Source: an uncultured Collinsella sp.
Lineage (GTDB): Bacteria; Actinomycetota; Coriobacteriia; Coriobacteriales; Coriobacteriaceae
Reading direction: 5' to 3'
Assembly: GCA_900541045.1 (NCBI GenBank)
Contig: UQID01000010.1
Location: 1-64,000, forward strand
Length of the DNA: 64,000 nucleotides
Shown: positions 1-5,512 of the stretch, one piece after another
Layout: each line of letters opens with the position of its first letter
Numbering within the stretch: position 1 is the stretch's first letter
Made by a program: the position numbers and the translations under genes
The notes under the pieces: model-generated
Told to the model about the DNA's origin: nothing
What the model saw: only the letters and a program-made list of their open reading frames with translations
The model's database searches: none

Positions 1-99
1 CATGGGCTTGTCGTAGACCGGCAGCAGCTGCTTGGAGGTCACGAGCGTGAGCGGGCACAGGCGGGTGCCGGAACCCCCGGCGAGGATGATGCCTTTCAT
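1..99 (-). CDS. rmlA: Glucose-1-phosphate thymidylyltransferase, 5' end only
   Basis: The first 33 codons of a nucleotidyltransferase, cut by the window edge. The N-terminus reads MKGIILAGGSGTRLCPLT, the G-x-G-T-R-L nucleotide-binding signature of RmlA/RfbA, followed by SKQLLPVYDKPM, which is typical of the dTTP:glucose-1-P enzymes. The family makes dTDP-glucose, the first step to dTDP-rhamnose for surface polysaccharide. The ATG lies 3 bases after the stop of the upstream glycosyltransferase, with a purine-rich ribosome site inside that gene, so it is probably the next cistron of the same operon. A Cys replaces the more usual Tyr/His after RL. The rest of the protein is not visible. Confidence 0.85.
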   Translation of the reverse strand, partial: MKGIILAGGSGTRLCPLTLVTSKQLLPVYDKPM

Positions 100-102
100 T
101 GG

Positions 103-975
103 CTATAGCCCTTCTTTTCTTGCGGCTCTACGGCCAGCGCGATTTCCGAGAAGACGGGCGCAACAGTCGAAGCCAAATGCAGCAAATTCCCGGATATTCC
201 CCTCGTGCAAGAGCTGACGGGAGACAGACTTAACGAGCCTTCCGCCCTCCCCGACCTCGGAGGCACAGGAAACAATCTGCCTGTTCGCCTCGAGGAAACG
301 ACCGATTGCGTAGTTACGGCGATACTGATCGGCTGGAGTGAAGTTATGAGAGTGATAGACACGAGCATTCGCGGCATATGCAACTGAATATCCAGCATTG
401 AGCGCCTTCGCAGCCATCAGCATGTCCTCACTCATGTTCGTCTTCCCGAAACCACCGAGCTCGATGTACGCGCCGCGGCGGTACGCCGAGCACACGTCGG
501 TGGCGAAATACGCCTTAATCCCCATGGTCGCGATGTCAGCCTTGGTCCGAATGTTGGATTCAGGTCCGTAATTGAACTCACGGACAAGCCGCTCGAACCT
601 GCGCGCATCGTCCTTGGGGAGCTGGCGCCCGGATGAAACCGCCACGCGGTCATCAGTAAGAATGGGAGCAATAAGGTTCTCGATATAGAAATCGTCTGCC
701 GGTACAGCATCCTGCGTCATGAAGCAGACGATATCCCCAGAGGACTCTCTGAGCGCCATATCGCGAGTGAGACCGTGGTCGAATTCAGAACGCTCTATAC
801 TGATTAAGCGGACCCACTCGAACGACTTGACGATATCGACCGTACGGTCGGAAGAGCACGAATCGACAACAATAACCTCGTCGGGACGTCGGGTCTGACG
901 ATATATGCGATTGAGCAGGCCCTCGATATCGCTCTCGGCATCGAGGGTCGGAATGACAAGGGAAACCTTCGTCAT
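103..975 (-). CDS. Family 2 glycosyltransferase (rhamnosyltransferase-like)
   Basis: A 290-residue protein with a GT-A fold start (KVSLVIPTLDAESDIEGLL), the VVDSCSSDRT nucleotide-binding loop and a TQDAVP segment in the DxD position. The later NMSEDMLMAAKALNAGY carries the ED of the acceptor region. This is the pattern of GT2 rhamnosyltransferases acting on lipid-linked glycans at the inner face of the membrane. The ATG at 975 overlaps the stop of the sugar transferase by four bases (ATGA), which indicates translational coupling. An open frame continues further upstream, but it only runs through the neighbour in another frame. The acceptor and sugar cannot be read from sequence. A neighbouring rmlA makes dTDP-rhamnose a reasonable donor guess. 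Confidence 0.8.
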   Translation of the reverse strand: MTKVSLVIPTLDAESDIEGLLNRIYRQTRRPDEVIVVDSCSSDRTVDIVKSFEWVRLISIERSEFDHGLTRDMALRESSGDIVCFMTQDAVPADDFYIENLIAPILTDDRVAVSSGRQLPKDDARRFERLVREFNYGPESNIRTKADIATMGIKAYFATDVCSAYRRGAYIELGGFGKTNMSEDMLMAAKALNAGYSVAYAANARVYHSHNFTPADQYRRNYAIGRFLEANRQIVSCASEVGEGGRLVKSVSRQLLHEGNIREFAAFGFDCCARLLGNRAGRRAARKEGL

Positions 976-1616
976 CGCCCGGTCCTCCTTTTCCCGAACA
1001 TGGCACCGAAGGTGCCGGTGAAACATTTCCAGTCCATGCGGAAGCAGCGGTACCGCACGTAATGGAGCTCGATCTTCTGGCGCAGGCCGCTCTCGAAGGT
1101 CGCGGCGTTGCGGTCGGTGGCCTGCCACAGCCCCGTGATGCCCGGGGTGACGCTCAGTAGCTCCGCCTTCTCCTCGTCGGAGAAGTGCTGTTCGAGCTCG
1201 TCGCGCGTGATGGGGCGCGGATCGATTACGGACAGGTCGCCCTTGAGCACGTTGAGGAACTGCGGCACCTCGTCGATGGAGCACTTTCGGATGAACCGGC
1301 CAACCTTGGTGATGCGCGGGTCGTCGTCGACCTTGCGCTCGACCTCCCACTGGCGCAGTTGCTCGGGGGTCAGATACTTCTGCACATCACCGGCATCAGG
1401 AACCATGCTGCGAAGCTTAAGCACGCGAATCACCCGGCCTCCCCTGCCCACGCGTTCCTGCGTGTAAACCGGACAGCCAGGAGACTCCACGCAGATCGCG
1501 GCGCAGACACAGGCCATTGGAATCGCCAGGGCCGCGGTGCATCCGGCGCTGAAGGCTATATCGAACGTTCTTTTGCATATGCGGTAGAAGAGGGTTCCCG
1601 TAGGTTTCCTAGGCAT
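972..1616 (-). CDS. Polyprenyl-phosphate sugar-1-phosphate transferase (short PglC-like form)
   Basis: A 214-residue bacterial sugar transferase. It has a basic N-terminal KRTFDI motif, one hydrophobic segment (about residues 18-40), LKLRSM, and the catalytic Asp-Glu pair in KCSIDEVPQFLNVLKGD. It ends with the PGITGLWQ block typical of the family. Such monotopic enzymes start glycan synthesis by moving a sugar-1-phosphate from a UDP-sugar onto undecaprenyl phosphate. The segment that normally reads VVGPRP is VIDPRP here, so Asp replaces the conserved Gly while the PRP is kept. It overlaps the preceding, longer transferase by 8 bases. Whether both are active, or one makes a different lipid-linked sugar, cannot be told. 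Confidence 0.85.
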   Translation of the reverse strand: MPRKPTGTLFYRICKRTFDIAFSAGCTAALAIPMACVCAAICVESPGCPVYTQERVGRGGRVIRVLKLRSMVPDAGDVQKYLTPEQLRQWEVERKVDDDPRITKVGRFIRKCSIDEVPQFLNVLKGDLSVIDPRPITRDELEQHFSDEEKAELLSVTPGITGLWQATDRNAATFESGLRQKIELHYVRYRCFRMDWKCFTGTFGAMFGKRRTGR

Positions 1617-2418
1617 GGGCTAGCACCCCGCCATCGGAAAAGTCTCGGGAGATGCCTCTAGCAGGCACCCCCCCCGCTATCATTTCGACGACCGTGAGCG
1701 CTACGATCTTCAGGTCGGTGGCCACGCCGCGTTTGGCGATGTACTCGAGATCACGTCGGACCATGCCGTCGAAGTCGGTATCGTTACGATCCGTCACCTG
1801 CCACCAACCGGTGATTCCGGGCTTGACGGCCAGGCGCTGCAAGTCGTGCTCGGTGTACTCGGCGACCTCGTTGGGCAGCGGCGGGCGCGGGCCCACGACG
1901 GACATCTGGCCCAGGAACACGTTCAGGAACTGCGGGAACTCGTCGATGGAGTGCCTGCGGATAAACTTGCCGATTTTCGTTACGCGCGGGTCGTCCCTCA
2001 TCTTGAACATGGCGCCGGCGATCTCGTTCTGCTCCTTGAGCTCGGCGAGGCGCTCGTCGGCGTCTTTGTACATGCTGCGGAACTTCCACATGCGGAAAGT
2101 GGACAGGCTGCCGTCGCGATGGGTCTGGCCCACGCGGATCTGGCTGTAGAACGGGCTGCCCTCGCTCTCCAGACGGATGGCCGCGGCGAGCACCAGGCTC
2201 GGCACGGCAATGGCGGCCAACACGCAGCCGCTGAACACGATGTCGAAGGCGCGCTTTACGACCCTGTAGCCCAGTCGCGTGCGGTCCCAGTCCTTCACGG
2301 CCTGCATGGCCTTGTAGCGCACGCTCACCTCGCCGCCACTCATAGCTTGGGCTATAAGCGCCGCCCCAATTGGAGCGTCTGATTGATGTTTGACTTTATC
2401 TGACACTAAATCTTTCAA
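1609..2418 (-). CDS. Polyprenyl-phosphate sugar-1-phosphate transferase (second copy)
   Basis: A 269-residue paralog of the next gene. It has KRAFDIVFSG, one hydrophobic segment (about residues 60-82), WKFRSMYKDAD, the catalytic HSIDEFPQFLNVFLGQ and an intact SVVGPRPPLP motif, then PGITGWWQVTDRND. The intact GPRP block makes this the more canonical initiating transferase of the pair. The chosen TTG start at 2418 has GGGGA seven bases upstream; a GTG at 2406 and an ATG at 2343 are alternatives. It follows the NusG-like gene by about 50 bases and overlaps its paralog, so it sits at the head of the polysaccharide operon. About 50 extra residues precede the family core. Confidence 0.85.
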   Translation of the reverse strand: MKDLVSDKVKHQSDAPIGAALIAQAMSGGEVSVRYKAMQAVKDWDRTRLGYRVVKRAFDIVFSGCVLAAIAVPSLVLAAAIRLESEGSPFYSQIRVGQTHRDGSLSTFRMWKFRSMYKDADERLAELKEQNEIAGAMFKMRDDPRVTKIGKFIRRHSIDEFPQFLNVFLGQMSVVGPRPPLPNEVAEYTEHDLQRLAVKPGITGWWQVTDRNDTDFDGMVRRDLEYIAKRGVATDLKIVALTVVEMIAGGVPARGISRDFSDGGVLAHA

Positions 2419-2469
2419 AACTACGTCCCCGACCCGGGGATCCTCCCTGTCCCGAAAACTCGTCTGTTA

Positions 2470-3015
2470 TCAGGCGATCCCCCTATTTAGGTTTCGCATC
2501 ACACGTTGCTTGCCCGTAAGCACCGCAAGTCCGACGCGAGTCGTCACGCGTCGACCACAGAGGTCAACTTCCAAATAAGCCGTGTTTTTACGTCTATTCA
2601 CATCTTTGATAAGGCCTTCGCGGCCCAGCAGCGGACCTGCCGTCACTACGACCTGGTCGCCGTCCTTTAGGGCCTCGCTCATGGGCACTACGCGGTCTCC
2701 CCTGTGCGTAAAACTGCCAATAAGCTGGACCTCTTCTTTTGCCAGCGGCACAAACTGACCGTCCTGGGATAGCACCCGGGCAAAGTCGTCCATGCGTAGC
2801 AAGTACTGTTGCACGGTGCGGGGATCTGACGTGTCGCAGATAAGGTAACCGGGAAAGAGCGGCTTGGTCGTATTGACCCATTCGCCGTGAAGCTTGATCT
2901 CGGTTTGAAATTGGGGATAAAAGAGCTCCTGCATGGCACTAGCCGGCACCATACGCTCGATGCGCTCGCGCATTACGTCTTCTCGACCGTTAATGACCTG
3001 GATCACATACCACAC
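2470..3015 (-). CDS. NusG-family specialised antiterminator (LoaP/RfaH/UpxY-like)
   Basis: A 181-residue NusG paralog. WYVIQVINGRED opens the NGN domain that contacts RNA polymerase. A C-terminal KOW motif (about residues 122-150) contains VVTAGPLLGREGLIKDV. Specialised NusG paralogs of this size ride RNA polymerase through long polysaccharide or secondary-metabolite operons and prevent premature termination. Position supports the role: it is the first gene upstream of two sugar transferases, a glycosyltransferase and rmlA on one strand. I chose the GTG at 3015 because AAGGGAG lies 8 bases upstream; a GTG at 3024 would overlap that site. The leader can form a long structured stem (3045-3117). 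Assignment to LoaP, RfaH or UpxY is not resolved. Confidence 0.85.
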   Translation of the reverse strand: MWYVIQVINGREDVMRERIERMVPASAMQELFYPQFQTEIKLHGEWVNTTKPLFPGYLICDTSDPRTVQQYLLRMDDFARVLSQDGQFVPLAKEEVQLIGSFTHRGDRVVPMSEALKDGDQVVVTAGPLLGREGLIKDVNRRKNTAYLEVDLCGRRVTTRVGLAVLTGKQRVMRNLNRGIA

Positions 3016-3044
3016 GAGCACCACTCCCTTGCTGTCTTACGTGC

Positions 3045-3117
3045 GGCTCACGGGGTTTGGGTATGGCTTCGCCAGGGCGCTTGTGCGCGAAGGCACTCCA
3101 TATTCAAACCCTGAGCC
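3045..3117 (-). promoter_or_regulatory. Structured leader hairpin of the NusG-like gene
   Basis: Bases 3045-3050 and 3053-3059 pair with 3112-3117 and 3105-3111. This makes a 13-bp stem with a two-base bulge. Small hairpins are enclosed, including GCGC-TTGT-GCGC. It lies 30-100 bases before the start codon, in the expected 5' leader. It could be a regulatory RNA or the element recognised by the antiterminator; that role is inference. Confidence 0.45.
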
Positions 3118-3637
3118 CAGTTAGACAAGCACGTGGCTCTGCCCCACCGTGAACGGTATGTATGACGCAGCCCGTATGTGACCAATCGTTTTAATGACGA
3201 AAGCACATACAGTTGGCTGCGTGTGAGACAATCAGGGGATGATTAACAACCGACTGTCTCACACGCAAACAGCTGAAGTGCTTGCTGCATTTTGCCATGA
3301 CAGACCCACTTAGAATATCTTGCAGAAATATAAATGACCGCAAATCAATTCAAAGCATTGCTGCATGACTACTGTATTGGAGCTCGTGGTTTTTCTGGCA
3401 CCGCCGTTACGGCCGGATGCTGATCGACCCTGCGCTTTGCGGCTTGTTGGAGCCGTGAACACAGTTGAACCCATGTAACGTTAGTTATCCTAGCACAGCA
3501 GGTAGCCCATACGTTTTGGGGTGTGTTGAGCAACATATTTTGTACAAAACCGGGAAGGTAATTGCGCAACTTTTTGGGCAGCAGTTGTCGCAAAATTTGC
3601 AACTGCTGCTGCCGGCAAAACTTTGCAAATAAAAAAA
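3118..3637. other. AT-richer gene-free region with inverted repeats
   Basis: No convincing gene was found on either strand. The stretch is visibly richer in A+T than its surroundings. It holds a perfect 12-bp inverted repeat (3219-3230 with 3255-3266, 24-base loop) and a 10-bp one (3578-3587 with 3600-3609). It separates the tRNA-Ala gene from the polysaccharide operon and probably contains that operon's promoter, but no clear -35/-10 pair stood out. Confidence 0.5.
3219..3266. repeat. 12-bp perfect inverted repeat
   Basis: GCGTGTGAGACA at 3219-3230 is repeated in inverse at 3255-3266 around a 24-base spacer. It has no T-tract, so it is not an intrinsic terminator. It may be a regulator site or hairpin ahead of the polysaccharide operon. 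Confidence 0.6.
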
Positions 3638-3655
3638 GCCACTCGATTGAGTGGC
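3631..3655 (-). terminator. Intrinsic terminator after tRNA-Ala
   Basis: A 7-bp stem (GCCACTC with GAGTGGC, 3638-3655) is followed on the minus strand by seven T residues (3637-3631). It ends the tRNA transcript. Confidence 0.85.
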
Positions 3656-3668
3656 CTTGCTTTCACGA

Positions 3669-3744
3669 TGGTGGAGACGAGGGGGATCGAACCCCTGACC
3701 TCTTGACTGCCAGTCAAGCGCTCTCCCAGCTGAGCTACGCCCCC
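3669..3744 (-). tRNA. tRNA-Ala (anticodon GGC)
   Basis: A 76-base cloverleaf on the minus strand with a 7-bp acceptor stem, anticodon arm CTTGA-CTGGCAG-TCAAG (anticodon GGC, decoding GCC) and T-loop GTTCGATC. The discriminator A is followed by an encoded CCA. The third acceptor pair is G-U, the classic alanine identity element, which supports the assignment. Confidence 0.96.
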
Positions 3745-3757
3745 GTGACGAGGAGAT

Positions 3758-3786
3758 ACTATAGGGGAAGATCTTCGGGGATGCAA
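3758..3786 (-). promoter_or_regulatory. Promoter of tRNA-Ala
   Basis: On the minus strand, TTGCAT (3786-3781) and TATAGT (3763-3758) are separated by 17 bases. The -10 ends 13 bases before the tRNA 5' end. This is a good sigma-70-type match at the expected distance. Confidence 0.6.
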
Positions 3787-3840
3787 GAGGGAATTTTGGA
3801 TTGATATTCCGCCTTACGGGTTTTCCTGGGACGGTGGCCC

Positions 3841-4482
3841 TTACTTGTAGAGGTAAGCGATGGCGGTGCCGGAGTGGACTTGGATCTTGGCTGTTGACCT
3901 GACGACGTTGCTGATGCCGGTGTCGGCCAACAAGCCCAGGGGGCTGTGATCTAGCTCCCACTCTAGGCCGTGTTCGCTAACCTTGGTGTTGGGGGCTATG
4001 GCGATGATGGAGAACGTCTTGCCCTCGGCGCCTTCGATAGCCCACGACTCGCCAGCGTGGAGGATGCGGGCGACCACCTTGTCCTCGGCGATCCAGATGG
4101 GAGCATCCTCGTAGCTCGCGAGCAGCCCCAGTACGGAAAGGGCCATATCCGGGCGGCCGCCGGTGGCGCAGGTCGCAACCACTTCGGCACCCGGCCAGCG
4201 ACGGCGGACCGAATCGAGCGCCAACGCCAAATCGGTGTAGTCCTTGTACGGGTCATGGCGCTCTACCTCAAAAGCTTCGGCGGCATCGACCAGCGCACGA
4301 CCGGCGTCGCTCACCGTGTCGGCATCCCCCACATACACGTCGCAGCCCAGGCCGGCACTCAGCAGCGCGTCGAGCCCGCGGTCCACGGCGACAACGTGGT
4401 CGCACTCCCCCGCCAGCTGACGCAGCAAATCCGCGCTCGCCACCACGGGCGAGCCGCAGACCACTAACACCTTACAAGCCAC
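3841..4482 (-). CDS. thiN: Thiamine pyrophosphokinase
   Basis: A 213-residue protein matching thiamine diphosphokinase. It has VVAVDRGLDALLSAG near residue 30, the metal-binding GDADTVSD at about 52-59, and DYTDLALALD around residue 81, which matches the D-x-T-D-x-E/D-x-A-L motif. CATGGRPDM follows. The enzyme transfers pyrophosphate from ATP to thiamine, giving the cofactor TPP in the cytosol. It follows the HAD hydrolase gene by nine bases on the same strand, so the two are probably co-transcribed. The second acidic position of the usual GDFDS motif is altered to GDADT. No TPP riboswitch is seen upstream. Confidence 0.88.
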   Translation of the reverse strand: MACKVLVVCGSPVVASADLLRQLAGECDHVVAVDRGLDALLSAGLGCDVYVGDADTVSDAGRALVDAAEAFEVERHDPYKDYTDLALALDSVRRRWPGAEVVATCATGGRPDMALSVLGLLASYEDAPIWIAEDKVVARILHAGESWAIEGAEGKTFSIIAIAPNTKVSEHGLEWELDHSPLGLLADTGISNVVRSTAKIQVHSGTAIAYLYK

Positions 4483-4491
4483 GGCCCTCGC

Positions 4492-5181
4492 CTAGCCCTC
4501 AAACTCAAGAACGCGGGCCAGGTCAAGGTCCTCATAGCAGTCGATAAAGATGTCGCAGTTGGCACGCACCTCGTCGCGCTTCATACGGCCGTGCGGATCA
4601 TAGATGCCCACACGCCTAAAGCCTGCAGTGCCAGAGCTCTTAAGTCCAAAGACGGCGTCCTCAAACACCCACGCGCGCTCAAACTTGTGCCCATGGCGCT
4701 CTGCCAGACGACGCAACGCCAACTCGTACACATCGGGGAACTGCTTGGAGCGCCCCGCCTCGCCCGTCGTGGTAATAAACTCCATATAGCGATCAAGGCC
4801 AGCACCCGCAAGGGCGGACTGCACCAGTTCGGCCGGCGTGGACGTGGCAACGCACATGGCAATGCCCGCAGCCTTCGCCTGCTCCAAAAAAGCCAGGAGC
4901 CCCTCGCGCGGCGGCACCTTGGAGTACCCCTCCATCAAAATGTCGCTCAGTTCGCGATACAGCTCCTCACCATTCGCGCCAATGCTCCACGTATCGTGGT
5001 AGGCCCGGCACTCGTCCTCCAGCGAAAGATGCTCAAACTGGGCAAAATCGTCGACCGTTACATCAATGCCATGACGGCGCAATAACTCGGTCTGCGCATG
5101 GCCCCAGACGGGAGAGCTATTAACCAGTGTTCCGTCGCAATCGAAAATAAAAGCAACACTTGGAGCAGCGATGTGGTTCAT
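4492..5181 (-). CDS. HAD hydrolase, beta-phosphoglucomutase/phosphatase-like
   Basis: A 229-residue HAD family protein with motif I FIFDCDGTLVNSSP near the N-terminus, motif II VATSTPAE, a conserved Lys region around GRSKQFPDVYELAL and motif IV VFEDAVFGLKS. It has an alpha-helical cap after motif I, as in subclass I enzymes such as beta-phosphoglucomutase and sugar-phosphate phosphatases. Start 5181 has AAAGG eight bases upstream; an earlier in-frame ATG at 5202 lacks this. The gene is divergent from glgB, and its leader holds TGGTAAA half-sites. A role in glucose-phosphate metabolism is therefore plausible, but substrate assignment from sequence alone is unsafe. Confidence 0.8.
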   Translation of the reverse strand: MNHIAAPSVAFIFDCDGTLVNSSPVWGHAQTELLRRHGIDVTVDDFAQFEHLSLEDECRAYHDTWSIGANGEELYRELSDILMEGYSKVPPREGLLAFLEQAKAAGIAMCVATSTPAELVQSALAGAGLDRYMEFITTTGEAGRSKQFPDVYELALRRLAERHGHKFERAWVFEDAVFGLKSSGTAGFRRVGIYDPHGRMKRDEVRANCDIFIDCYEDLDLARVLEFEG

Positions 5182-5512
5182 AAACGAGCCTTTCGATGTC
5201 AAATGGTAAACAACCTGCTAAAAACGTTTTACCAAACGTAAGCCTATCAGTTTTGAAACCCTAATTGGTAAAGCTGTCAAGAGTTTTACCATGGCAATTC
5301 TGCCAGTGGTATAAACATGTCGCTTACCGATTAAACGCCCCCGCAAATCCGCTTTCGTCCATAAAACTAACGTACAGGTGTTATCGTAGTTTCTGCCGAA
5401 AGTTCCACCGAGCACGCGAGGTGGAACGAATCATAGAACTATCGCCGTCCCTTCGATTCGTGCAGCCTTGGACCTTTCGCATCTAGTCACCAAGGCAACA
5501 CGCTGCCGCGTC
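5182..5512. other. Divergent control region between the HAD gene and glgB
   Basis: A gene-free stretch of about 330 bases, AT-rich on its left side. It contains four TGGTAAA-type half-sites (5204-5291) and a possible glgB promoter, TTACCA (5286-5291) with TATAAA (5310-5315), 18 bases apart. That -35 overlaps the last half-site. An 8-bp hairpin (GTTCCACC with GGTGGAAC, 5402-5427) lies in the presumed glgB leader. Confidence 0.5.
5204..5291. promoter_or_regulatory. Cluster of four TGGTAAA operator half-sites
   Basis: TGGTAAAC at 5204-5211, its inverse GTTTTACCA at 5226-5234, TGGTAAAG at 5266-5273 and GTTTTACCA at 5283-5291. They form two inverted pairs between divergent genes. AAAACGTTTTACCA at 5221-5234 resembles a LacI-family operator with a central CG. 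Two more copies precede the GH13-GH77 fusion gene. Regulation of alpha-glucan genes by a LacI-type factor is inferred. Confidence 0.5.

Noticed and set aside
3490..3786. A small protein overlapping the tRNA-Ala gene
   Set aside because: The open frame simply reads through the tRNA (a familiar GVAQLGERLTGSQEV-type artefact) and has no ribosome site.
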